The notes beneath the pieces are model-generated. The model made no database searches and had not been told where the DNA came from. It saw nothing but the letters and a program-made list of their open reading frames with translations. Shown piece after piece: positions 35,667-46,904 of a stretch of 64,000 bases of DNA. Source of the stretch: Primulina eburnea (Eukaryota; Streptophyta; Magnoliopsida; Lamiales; Gesneriaceae); assembly GCF_022965805.1 (NCBI RefSeq), contig NC_133103.1, positions 52,464,386-52,528,385 on the forward strand, read 5' to 3'. Positions within the stretch are counted from its first letter, which is position 1; every line of letters starts with the position of its first letter. A program made the position numbers and the translations under genes.

Positions 35667-36717
35667 GTCTTGATTTTTAAGTTGTAGAGTTGAGGATTGA
35701 TGTTTCTAATAATTCTGGTGCATTTTCTGCTCCTTCCAGCTCAAGTATCCGGAGACTATAGTTCGAATTGTTCGGGTAAAGCAGAGTCTTTTCTAATAAA
35801 GTTTCCAAGGAAATAATAGGTCTTTTGTTCTTGTTAAGATATATACGACATACGGTGATGATTTTGAACGGACTAAATTCATGAGTAATGAATAAAACCT
35901 CTCAGGTTTGGATTCATCTTTCACTCTTTACATTTTTGGGGTAAGTTAATTGAATATTGATGTCAATCTGAAGTTGTTGCTCTGGAAATTTTGTTTCATT
36001 GGTATAAAAAATTCAGGAATATTCTCAGGATAATCCTGTAAACGATAACATTATACAGATCAATATGCTCGGTCTGCTTTTACTATCTGGAAATTTTTAT
36101 ATCTTTATTTGGTACCGACTTTATTAGCTAATGGTCGATAGAAATTGAGAAACTAATGCCGGCAGTCATAATAAAACCAAGACTATGGAGTATGGACCAG
36201 TTTGCCACCCTATGGCTAGTATTTTATGGTATAGCTAATCGGCTGTACTGTACTAATCCTCTCTAGCGCCTTTATTTGAAATTTATGTTCCAGTTGTTAA
36301 GAAATTGTTTATTTCATTCTTATTAACTTTGTCCAGTTAGTTTTTATGGTCCCTTCATTTCATTGGAGTCGGCTACGTGTGCATACTAGCCTCTTACAGT
36401 CTATCCATATTTTTTATATTCAGTTTTAACATAATCTTCAATTGCTGACACCCAATGATTTGGTTAGAAACAAGTAGAAAAGGGTCTCAAATTTATTAGA
36501 AAAATCTTTATGGTAGACGCAGGAAGCAAATGCAACAGCTAAAACATGCAACTGAAGTCTGTAAAAGAATCATGTTGTCTATATTACAAGTGACTGCCTG
36601 CTGTATAAAGTATCCATCCTGTTATTATACAATGAAACCATAACACCCACTGAAATATAACACGAACCGTATCTCATGTCTCCATGGTTAAATGTGCATA
36701 GAATGCAACTCTGTATC
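35667..36717. other. Convergent intergenic region between SG1-like and EGF-like genes
   Basis: It holds the 3' ends of both genes. AATAAA-like signals on the plus strand include CTAATAAAG near 35795 and GAATAAAAC near 35890. I see no further gene. Confidence 0.5.
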
Positions 36718-38995
36718 CTAAATATGTTTCCTCAAAACCAGAGCCAAGCTTGCCACCATGGTAATTGACCAAGTAAAATCAACTCTCGTGTTTAACTTAG
36801 CTGCTGTTACCAACCGAAAAGATTGACATGAGGGAAAATACTAGTAAATTGAAGAAAATATTTCAAGGGTCTCACCATGACTTGTACCCTGTTCGTCCAG
36901 ATTAGTTGTTGGAGAAGTGCTTGATGATGTGTTCTTAAAGCTGAGTCCAAGATTTTGACAGTTCCCTCCTATCGAACCTAATATCACAAGTCAAGATCGA
37001 TTTTAGGTCTTTTTATTTAATTGTAGCCTAAACTAATAATTGTAGCCTAAACTAATAATTGCTATTGCCGAATGCCTGAGTCCATACTAGAGGAGTAAAT
37101 CGATCAAACCGCTTCGTGAGCTTGTCTAGCCAGCTCAACACAAGCTGGATCGAACTTCAATGTTATGCCGGCAAGTTCAAGCTTGTGGCAAGCTCAAACT
37201 CAAGTTTAACTTTTAGCTATTCAAAACCTTGTGAGTCAGCTCACAAACTTGTAACTCTTTTTTATAATTTAATATTAATAATTATATGTGTGTGTGTGTG
37301 TGTGTGAGATCTGAGCTTATGAACATCTCAATTCAAGAAAACTTGTGATTCCAAGCTCCGTTTGAGGTGGACTCTCTTTAGTTCGGGCTCTGTGAATCTA
37401 AGCACGAGTTCAATCTTAATCTTTTAGTTGAACTTGAGCTTAGGCTCGCGAAACTTCACAAGTTGGACTCGATGGCACACGTTGTTCGCACACTTATCCT
37501 CACTTTCTTACCATAACCAGTGCCAGATGTAGTCGCTTCTTACTATTTCCTAAGCTCTATAACAATTGTTTTTTGTGATGTTCTTACATTGTTTGTAGCA
37601 TGGAAATGCTGTGGAATTGAGCAGATTATAGTAACCCTCTTCACATTCGCAAGCGAACGTGAACGGAGAGGTCTTGTTGCAAGTACCACCTCCACAATCA
37701 GTCCAGAAGCAAGCTATAAGCAAGAAAAATGCATCTTAAGCATATAAATCTACAATGATGATATGAACTTGTAGTGAAGTTTGAGAGTTTACTAACGATC
37801 GAAAATAGATATATTAGCTTCCTTGCTTTTGTTCTGCACTGGGGACGGAATATTTGCACAGGTGTAGTTGAGTGTACCTATAGAACAGAATTGTATATCA
37901 GTCTTGAAATTAAGATAATATTTTTATTAAATATTTGTCAACATTGGATCAATAATTTCTACAAGAAACCAGTGGAGTAAACACAGACCCTTAAGCAATT
38001 GACTTTTATAGATTATCAAGATGCTCTACCAACTTAATTTGATCTGGCGTAAAACATTGACATTCTAAAACATAAATCATCGATTTGCGCACTTTTTAAT
38101 CTTGACGAAAAAGAGGATTTGGATTTCTTCGTGTTCATATGATTTAATTTAATCTAATATTCATCGATCACGCTGATGTAACGGTAATCTTTACTATTAC
38201 AAACTATCCGCAGCACTGGTTCTCAAATCGAGCATCTATATCAAGCCTTAAGCCTAAGGGGAACAAGAATAATATGTTACACAGAAAATTTCTCATATAA
38301 CCTTCAATCATTCCATAATTTTTCATCAAAATATATAAAATGGATCTTAAAAAAGAGCAGAGAATGGGAAAAATACTGTTCTAAAAAAAATCAAAGAATT
38401 GAGAGAACTTACAATTGGGAATCACACAAGGCAAGAATTTTAAGTCGTCGTCGTCTTCAGAACGAGCTTGCCTCCATCCCCTCTCGCATGCACACTCGTA
38501 CCCAAACGTGCCATTTTTAGAAACCGTGCAGTTCCCTTTCCCACATAAATTTTCTTCGCATGCATTGCCTATTCTCCAAAAGAGCCAAAACATTTATAAA
38601 CAGTACTGGTATGAGATATCAAAAAAATTTCACAGTTTCATTCCAAGAATAACATATATTTGCAACTGAATTGAACTGAAGCCACTCCCAGATTGATACA
38701 TGCACACAAACATGTATGTATATATATACATATATGTGTGTGCGCGCGCGTATAGACTAAATTCGAATAACCCCTCGACAACTTCATAATTTAGCCGAAT
38801 CAATATCATCAAAGAGTAGCAAAAATGGTCTCTCTCAAAAGTTATGGAGAATTATTTTCATGAAAAAGATTAATGAAAATTGTAGAGATACAAACCAAAG
38901 AAAGGTGGCCGGAATGGATTAAAGAACGCAGTGGTAGCAGAGAACTGGAAAGCTAGCAAAATCGCAAGAAAAGCAGCGTAGTGAACCGTAGCCAT
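36718..38995 (-). CDS. Secreted EGF-like module protein, possible GPI anchor, 6 exons
   Basis: Predicted 216-aa extracellular protein of unknown function. Minus-strand exons: 38896-38995, 38413-38568, 37797-37877, 37588-37713, 36876-36977 and 36718-36803 (651 nt with stop). All junctions are GT-AG and all five introns are phase 1. Residues 1-24 (MATVHYAAFLAILLAFQFSA) are a signal peptide. EGF-like module 1 has C37, C42, C47, C59 and C61 (YECACERGW). Module 2 has C114, C119, C124, C134, C136 and C151 (FACECEEGYYN). C155 and C161 follow. There are several N-glycosylation sequons (N-C-T, N-Y-T, N-K-S, N-K-T, N-S-T). The Ser/Thr-rich spacer (KNTSSSTSPTTN) and short hydrophobic end (WSITMVASLALVLRKHI) would suit a GPI-anchor signal, though weakly. 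No kinase domain is present, unlike wall-associated kinases. The family is known to me only as notch-like or EGF-like plant proteins. Confidence 0.82.
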
Positions 38996-41735
38996 GATCA
39001 AGAAACTGGAAACAAGTGCAAATTTTTTTCCTGATGAGGATGAAGTTTTAAAGTTGATTTGGCACTTGGAAATTTTCAAACGGAGTCTTAAATTAGAGTG
39101 ACTATGGACTTTAGAAGTAGAGGGGAGTCACATGGTGTAATGAAAGTTGTTGGGGGTTAGGGGTAGAGTTGCCATTATTTTATTCATTTTTTCAATTTAT
39201 CATGAGCCCTTTACCAATCATTGCCTGCCACGTGTTTTTCCTTTGACATGGTATTTTAAGATATCTAAATAAATAAAAGATTTAAAATCCTAAAACACTT
39301 TGGTCTTTTTAGAAATTCAGAAAAATAAGATTTACATTTACTTAAATAGGTTTGATGTTAAATTTTGTTAAATGAAAACAAAAGGATTCTTTTGTAATTT
39401 TGAGGAGTATTAATAGAAAATCGAGTCAGTTAATCACATGGGCGTCACTTAATTAATAACAGATTTATATATGTTAAACGCATTAATTTATTCATATTTA
39501 CAAAAAAAATAATATTTTAACATAAAATAATATTTTTCATACGAGTAGGAGATTCGTCTAAGAAAATTGAACAGTGAGACGACCTCATTTACTATATATA
39601 TAGTATATTATCAAGTGTGAATTTTTATAATAAGTAATTTTTTCCTAAAGATAGCAAGTTTTTCTAAAATATAATTATCTATGATAAAACAAAGCATAAC
39701 AAAATAATAACTCAAGTATAAAATTTTTTAGGTGTTATAATCGGAGAGTGGTTAGAAGAGGTTGAATAAACAATCACAATAGCTTGTCCAAAATTCGATT
39801 GTGATAACAACTTTGAATTTAGTAATTGTCGCCAGTTTAATGTCAGTTGGCTAATCAGTAAAATTTTTGTGTGGAAAGAAGCTAAACTAACTAATTAAAC
39901 ACTCAAAAATGGCCAAGTAAGAAAAATTGTTGGGTTATCAAGAATAGTTTGACTGAAATGTAAAAAACACAAAGATATTTCTTGATGTTAGGATATTTGA
40001 ATAACTCATACATCACACTTTCTTCCTCGTGGAAATAATGATAACTAGAAATCTTTGGAGATTATAATTTTTTAACAACCCGATTCAGTAAGGCTTTATC
40101 ACTGTTTAATTGAAACTCCTAGTTTAGTTTACTTACTTGAGCGGTACACTAACTGTCAACTTACAAGTATTTCGAAATCAAAATATTTAGCACAAATTGA
40201 TCTTCATCCTTCTGGATGTTGCCTCCTAGCCTTTTTCTCGTCATGAGTTCTTCCTTTGTTGGGGGCCGGGACTGGAGGGGAACGATGAATTAAAGTCAAC
40301 GGGAGAATCGATTATTATACAAAATACTTAAGTGTTTGCTAATAAGTTTTGAAAGCAGTTAGGATATGGAAAGCTTGAATATTTAAGCTCATGGGATGAT
40401 TCTAAAGAATCTAATTGATTTACAACTACACCTATTTATAGACTTGGATTCAATGGTCAACAAAATCAAATATGATAGTCGTTAATCTCGTCTTGTTCAC
40501 GCCACTGGCCCTTCTAAGAATTTGTACACTGTAGATAGTACTCGCGGATTTCTGATAATTCAGAGATCGTTGGTACGAAAGACTTTATCCAATAATTCAG
40601 CTTTGTAACTCTGAGTAGTCTAAATAGTTGTTCAAAAAATGTTTCTTCATTTACCCAACTATCTTTTAATCTAATTAATCTTCATATATCAGTTTAGAAG
40701 ACCTACTTATCAATTAAGCTTCAAACGAATTTTATCTTATAACACTTTTAGTTTAGATCATACTCAGTATAGCTTATTATCAGTTCAGTTTGACTCAGTT
40801 TATTAAATCATCAAAACTCACTGAGTTACTTACAAAATAACAAATTTATTAAATCATCAAAACTTAATTGATCCAACATAAAGAAAAAAGATATTCCAGA
40901 ATAATTATATTTTTGACCAAATGTAATGAGATGACAACTCAACCATAAAATTTGATTTAAAAAAAAGAAAAAGAAAAAAATTAATCCGATATTTTGTATC
41001 GAAGTTAACTTGTAAGAGAGCGAACTAAATAATCCTAATCAAGCCCTGTCCTTCCGTAATTAAACTTAAATATTAATTTTGGAGTGAAACACGTAAGATC
41101 TCTCTCGATCTCTAGACGTAGGCTTCCAAAATAACTTCAAACTTCATCAAAAATAAGTGGATGCAAAGGGATAATTTTGAAAAATAATTATTCTATATAT
41201 TATTTATCCATAAAAGACAACATCTAGTAAAAAAAATTCATTTTAATATGAAATAGCTTTTTGGCCAAACACTTAGATAAGAAAATGTGAAACCAATTGT
41301 TTTAGTAATTTTTTTTATTATATACGCAAACATTTTGTATATAGTGTGCATGCTTCTAAACGAGTATTTTTTCTAGCTCAATACAATTTACTTAACTAAC
41401 ATTGTTTATATATTACTATATTAGTTCGGAGATATTTAGTGTGCATGCTTCTAAACGAGTTTTTTTTTCTAGCTCCCCTTCCCCACTCACGCTTCTCTTT
41501 TATCCATGGGTTTCCTTTATTTTCTTGAAAATGAAATTTTGAGCACAATCTGAGATAACGGCACTCTTAACACAAAAAAATACACCAAAGAATAAACTGA
41601 TCATAACGATTAAAGCTCCATCATAAAAAATATGATAATACACACATATATGCAAAAGCTCGAAACTGAGTGAACCACATTCCATTCGAGTCGAGTTACA
41701 TAAGTACTATGATAGTATCAATTCGAAAAAACAAA
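38996..41735. other. AT-rich intergenic DNA with MITE-like debris
   Basis: No gene seen. A degenerate inverted piece of the Mutator-like MITE may lie at 39510-39590 (TAACATAAAATAATATTTTTCAT, GTGAGACGACCTCA). The segment 40200-40330 (GGGGGCCGGGACTGGAGGGG) is GC-richer than its surroundings without a recognisable frame. The string AGTGTGCATGCTTCTAAACGAG occurs twice (41342 and 41438), about 96 bp apart. Confidence 0.45.
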
Positions 41736-41778
41736 GGCGGACGGGTGAGTAACGCGTAAGAACTTGCCCTTGAGAGGA
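41736..41778 (+). pseudogene. Plastid 16S rRNA fragment in nuclear DNA (NUPT), 43 bp
   Basis: GGCGGACGGGTGAGTAACGC followed by GTAAGAACTTGCCCTTGAGAGG matches the conserved early region of plastid/bacterial 16S rRNA, with a few changes near the right end. Neither flank continues the rRNA. It is a short, old organelle-derived fragment and not a functional rRNA gene. Confidence 0.75.
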
Positions 41779-42281
41779 AAATAGAGAGAAAAAATAAAGA
41801 AAGAAAATAAAAGGAAAAAAATGAATTTCGATCAAATTTGAAGTTTCGGATCATACATCCATGGGCCACTTCGAATGGGCTTACTCCAAATTGGAAGTAA
41901 GCTCTTTAATTTAGCAAATGATCATTATAATTATTTCTTAAGTTCAAAAAATTATCTGTTTAATTTTGTTTTAGTTTTACTATTTTTTATTAAATATTTC
42001 AAGATTAAGTTCTCTTCATATTCATATGTCTTTAATGAAAATTACATTCTGATAGCGTAACTTCCATTTTTTCATTTTTTATTATTTGTCAAAACATTCA
42101 TAATTTTAATTCATTGATTTGTATTTTTTTTTTCAATTTTAGTGGTTACGTACGATACTAATTTATTGATAGTAATCCATATTTTAAAAAAAGAAATATT
42201 AGTTTAAATACTAAAAGCAGTTGTTAAGCCAACAAAATGTAGCACGATAAACATCAAACAATAAATAAGTATATAAATTAA

Positions 42282-42459
42282 AACAAAAACTTGTGTGAAA
42301 CGGTCTTACGAGTCATATTTTGTTAGACGGATATCTTATTTGAGTTCTCCATGAAAAATATTACTTTATGCTAAGAATATTACTTTTATTGTGGATATCG
42401 TAGGGTTGATCCGTCTCACAGATAAAGAATCGTGAGACCGTCTCACAAGAGACCTACTC
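42282..42459 (+). mobile_element. Mutator-like MITE, copy i, perfect 9-bp target duplication
   Basis: From AACAAAAACTTGTGTGAAAC to CACAAGAGACCTACTC. Identical ATAAATTAA at 42273-42281 and 42460-42468. It belongs to the AGATAAAGAATCGTGAGACC arm subfamily. Confidence 0.92.
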
Positions 42460-42797
42460 ATAAATTAAATGCATCGATTAATAATTTTCATGAATAATTT
42501 TAAACATTTCGATTCCATTTTTGGTTCTGGTCCTCAATTTTGATTTCGATATTTTATTTTATATGTTTGGAATCGTCCCATTATATTCTATATGCTATTT
42601 GATAATTTTAAAAATCTAATTAAATATTTTGAATTTTGATCATTTTTTAAATGTCTTGAAGAAACATTCAAAATCGTTGTCACATTATTTATGATCACCC
42701 TCTATCGACATGTCAAATCAATTTTGAGGACCAAACAGAAACAAAGAAAGATATTGACTTGGTAAAGATTCAACGTTGGCAAAACTGTAATAAATAC

Positions 42798-42982
42798 GAC
42801 AAAAAATTTGTGTGAGACTGATCTTACGGATCGTATTTTATGATACGGATCTCTTATTTGGATCATCCATAAAAAATATTACTTTTTATGCTAATAGTAT
42901 TACTTTTTATTGTGAATATCGGTAGGATTGACCAGTAGTCATAGATAAAGATTCGTGAGATCGTCTCACAAAAGATCTACTC
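42798..42982 (+). mobile_element. Mutator-like MITE, copy j
   Basis: From GACAAAAAATTTGTGTGAG to CACAAAAGATCTACTC, with both TATTACTTTTTAT blocks. Target duplication is not clear (aataaatac against ataaatata). Confidence 0.8.
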
Positions 42983-43121
42983 ATAAATATAAATATAAAA
43001 TATTGAAAAATTGTTCTTCTAAAATCTACGCTAACCATCTCATTTACTAATATATGAATAAATACCGAATAACATGTTTATATGTAACTTCAAATAGTGA
43101 TTATTGTGTCATTTTAAAATT

Positions 43122-43303
43122 GACAAAAACTTGTGTGAGATGGTCTCACGAGTCGTATTTGTGAGACGAATCTCTTATTTGGGTCACTCATGAAAAAGTA
43201 TTACTTTTTATGCTAATAGTATTACTTTTTATTGTGAATATGAGTAAGCTTGACCCGTCTTACAGATTATGATCCGTGAGACGGTCTCACATGAGACCCA
43301 CTC
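43122..43303 (+). mobile_element. Mutator-like MITE, copy k, perfect 9-bp target duplication
   Basis: From GACAAAAACTTGTGTGAGAT to CACATGAGACCCACTC. Identical TTTAAAATT at 43113-43121 and 43304-43312. It belongs to the TTATGATCCGTGAGACGG arm subfamily. Confidence 0.92.
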
Positions 43304-44294
43304 TTTAAAATTTTAGTTTTAGCAACATATCTTTTGATTTTTTACAATTTTAATTTATTTTTATCAGAAATATCGATATGATACTACAAATTTTAGAATT
43401 ATATTGGTGTCATATTAACACAATATCAGAATAAAGTTTAAAACTAGAAGAAAAAAATAAATCAAATAAGCAAATATACAAAACCAAAATTACAATTTTT
43501 CCAATATCAGTGTCGCATAAAAAATGGCTAAATTTGGAAAAAAAAATGCGAAATAACGTAAAAGACCAGAATCGCAAAAAAAATAAATATACAATACAAA
43601 AACTACAAATTTTTTTTCCAATAATTAGTGTATCATAATCAAAACGATATTATCGACTAATTTATGTATTGCCAGCCATACTTAGTTGTTGTATATATAT
43701 AATAAATACAGGGCATTCAGCATCTTAATCACGTAAAATTTGACAGCAAAAAGATACACAAAGACAAGATATACATTCTAATCAAGTGTAGCAAACCATG
43801 TGCAACGTAACAATTTAAATAATATTTTGAATTAAATAAATCCAACAAGGGAAGAAGATTGAAAACGATACTGATACAATTAATCAACCAATATTCCCAA
43901 ATCCACATGCAAACAAATTATTTATTGGTAATAATAATCAAATTCCACCATTTTATATCATAATATAATATATATGAAGAATAATTTAATTATGAAAAGT
44001 CAAGTATATATATTTCATTGCCGATTAAATAATAAAAATGGGGAAAAAATTTCAACCAAGAATGCAACTAATAACTACCACGGTTCTGGTTAAATTAAAC
44101 TTTATTTATTTCTTGTATATTTTTTTGTATCTCTCACTTTAAACATTATTCTACGACGCATTACTTAATGTAAATATACACTCTTACACACACACACAAA
44201 CTCAAATAGCATATGTACGTTTTGCAAAAACAAAACATTCGTGCATGGCTATTTATTGTTCATATGTCTCCAAGATCTTAAATTTGAGACGAGG

Positions 44295-44650
44295 TGTAGG
44301 ACCGAACACTTGCTGCTTTACCAAAAAGCTATAGTTAGTGGTAATGGTGCAACTCAATTCTTTTAAACCGCACAACAGCTCAAGCACCACGGTTCGATCG
44401 CTCTACCAAGCAGAGATAATTATTGCACCAAACAATCTCCCTCCCAATAATTGCACTCCTTGCAATTAATGGAAATCGAACCCGTGACCTTGGCCCTGAT
44501 ACCAATTGCAGGACCGAGCGATTGCCGCTTTTACCAAAAGTTATAGCTAGTGGTAATGTTACGACTCAAATCTTTTAAACCGAATAGCAGCTCAACCAAG
44601 CATCACGATTCGATCGCTCTACCAAGCAGGGACAATTATTGCATCCAACA
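44295..44650 (-). mobile_element. Minimal TRIM retrotransposon, 356 bp
   Basis: Read on the minus strand, the element has two LTRs of 144 bp (44507-44650) and 140 bp (44295-44434) around a 72-bp interior. The LTRs start TGTT(G/T)G and end CC-T(A/G)CA. AATTGGTATCAGGGCC (complement of 44492-44507) is a PBS for initiator tRNA-Met and ATTGGGAGGGAGAT (complement of about 44435-44448) is the polypurine tract. Both are in the right places against the LTRs. The flanks CGAGG and TGAGG match at 4 of 5, a probable target duplication. The interior contains GGGTTCGATTTCC, which looks like a Pol III B box, probably a chance or tRNA-like remnant. A decayed tandem relative lies at 3640-4219. Confidence 0.85.
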
Positions 44651-45091
44651 TGAGGTTTCGATTTCGACATTCAACGTTTTTGGACTTAGTGTTCTAAGTT
44701 TTGATACAGATGACATTCATTTTTTTTCAAGCAATTTTTTTAAAAAATGTAAGTATTCTAAAATATACATTTGTTTACTTTAAAATTATTTAGTTGGTTA
44801 TATTTATTTGTAAAGAAAATTATTGATAATAATTAATTATTGTGGATCCATTATTTAATGTATCCACATAAATGAATGTATATCATCGTCAAGGAGCAAT
44901 AATAAATACAAATGTAAGGATAGGTGGGCACTTGACATGTCTTGGATCATGTACGATTTTAGTTGAAAACTATTAAAGTTGTCAATTACTAGGGAAGGAT
45001 CTCTACCATGTGATCGATCCCCTGTGGAGAGCCTAGGGGCGGACCCCGAACTTTTTCGAGGGTTTTTTATTCGAAAAAATAGGATATTTTT

Positions 45092-45299
45092 TTAGGGATG
45101 TTAATTTCCTCCGAACTCGTTGGAGGATCCGATACCCGACCCGAATAGAAGAGGGTATGGAGGGATTTTTAGACACGATAATCGGGTATGAGGATTTTCG
45201 GGTTCGGGTATGTGAATGGGTATGGGGATGAATTTAATAAATGAGTATGGAGATGGATGTATCAAATCCGACCCATATCCTACCCATTGACATCCCTAA
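45092..45299. mobile_element. MITE with TTAGGGATG terminal inverted repeats, nested in another repeat
   Basis: The 208-bp element starts TTAGGGATGTTAAT and ends ATTGACATCCCTAA, a 14-bp inverted repeat with one mismatch. The interior is CGGGTA/GGGTATGG-rich (GATACCCGACCCGAATAGAA, GGGTATGGGGATG). It is widespread in plants by my recollection. It seems to sit inside an older unit starting TAGGGGCGGACC near 45034 and ending AAATCCACCCCTG near 45374, itself hAT-like. No convincing target duplication was found for either. Confidence 0.6.
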
Positions 45300-45817
45300 T
45301 CTCTTTGCATATTTCGGGTTTTTTTTTTACGAGTCTCCGAACGAGGAAAATTGTCATCTTTAAATCCACCCCTGTAATCTTACCCCTTCCCATAGGAAAA
45401 AATATTTTTATAATTTTTTTTCAAACTAAAATAATTTTATAATATGTTAAATAGTATTACTATCTTAATATAAAAAAAATTATATTTTCTTAAATAGTAA
45501 GATAACTACAAACAAAACCTAAAATGAACCTCTCATGGAGAAAGAAAAATAAATTAAGGGGAAAAAAAAATTATATATAATTTTTGTTTTTTCTAATATC
45601 AACGCCAAAGGGATCTATCTTTCTTTGTCAATTTTGTCGAATTCAAGCAATTCCAATTGTCAAAAATGGACGACTGAAAAATGTGATCTTCTGAAAAGGT
45701 TTTGTCACTGCCACGATTAATTCCTTAATTCGTAATTTTTCAAAAAAAAAAATTATTTTTATTATTTGCCTTCACATTATTCGTGTAAAATAAGTGTGGT
45801 CTCTCAATTAAGGCTTT

Positions 45818-46006
45818 GGCAAAAACTTATGTGAGACGGTCTCACGGGTCATATTTGTGAGACGAATATCTTATTTGGGTCACCCATTAAAAAGTATTAC
45901 TTTTTATACTAAGAGTATTACTTTCTATTGTGAATATGGGTAGGGTTGACCCGTCTCACGGATCATAAATTATGATCCGTGAGACGGTCTCACATGAGAC
46001 TCACTC
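45818..46006 (+). mobile_element. Mutator-like MITE, copy l, perfect 9-bp target duplication
   Basis: From GGCAAAAACTTATGTGAGAC to CACATGAGACTCACTC. Identical TAAGGCTTT at 45809-45817 and 46007-46015. The right arm has GGATCATAAATTATGATCCG, a perfect 20-bp palindrome, making this copy longer than the others. Confidence 0.93.
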
Positions 46007-46308
46007 TAAGGCTTTACAATGTTCTCTATTTTGTTTTATGTTTTGTTAAATTAAATAAAAATTTACATCTAACACAAATTGTGTGATATTATTTGAATAT
46101 GAAAATCCACAAAAAAAATTAAATAAATTTATCCAGAACTAATTTTCAAGTATTTGATTAAAAATATAACCATCTTCATATCCAAATTGACAAGAAATAT
46201 ACAAGAAAACGTAAGGTTTAAAAAAATTAAGAATATGATAAAAATATTATTTTCAGATATAAATAATACATAAAAAAATATGGGACAATAGATAAAGAAA
46301 AAATTTAT

Positions 46309-46490
46309 GAGTAGTTCTCTTGTGAGACGTACTTACGTATCTTTATCTGTGAGACGAGTCAACACTATCGATATTCAAGATAAAAAGTAATACTTTTAGC
46401 ATAAAAATAGTACATTCTCATGGATGGCTCAAATAAGATATCTGTCTCGCAAAATACGACCCGTGAGACCGTCTTACGTAAGTTTTTACC
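46309..46490 (-). mobile_element. Mutator-like MITE, copy m
   Basis: Inverted copy from GAGTAGTTCTCTTGTGAGAC to TTACGTAAGTTTTTACC. Flanks AAAATTTAT and AAAATTTAG match at 8 of 9. It lies about 415 bp upstream of the IQD start codon. Confidence 0.88.
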
Positions 46491-46904
46491 AAAATTTAGA
46501 TCAAATTAGCTCTATAAGTTGGTTGGTATATATTTTTGGTCTTTTAATTGTTCATCTTGTCCGAATTCATTTCATCGAAGTGGTGATTTGTATGGGACAT
46601 TTCTAGGACAATATATACACGATTATTTTTTTACTTTTTTCCAAAAAAAGAAAAATCTAAAACTCCATGCATGATTCTATATTATTAGAATGACAAATGA
46701 TTTCAGAATCACACAGCAAAGAAAGAGGTAAAAGTACAGTAAATTAGTTGTCACATTACAATAATAAATAGTGCAATTAATGATAAAGAATTATGTGATA
46801 TATATATATGTATATATGTATATGTATATAGAGTTGGGGAAGTTGCAGAAATATTACACATTCTTTAGATTTCTCTCAGGAAAAGATTCGCAGAGAAAGG
46901 AGAT

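Noticed and set aside
41736..41778. Functional 16S rRNA gene
   Set aside because: Only 43 bp match and both flanks are AT-rich nuclear DNA.
44461..44513. GGGTTCGATTTCC with TGGTATCAGGGCC as a tRNA gene
   Set aside because: No acceptor stem or cloverleaf can be formed. The strings fit a PBS and interior of a TRIM flanked by two LTRs.
5320..46006. Repeated palindromic GTGAGACGGTCTCAC strings as a CRISPR-like or regulatory operator array
   Set aside because: They occur at MITE ends in pairs about 150 bp apart, at irregular distances, with 9-bp target duplications, in a plant nuclear context.
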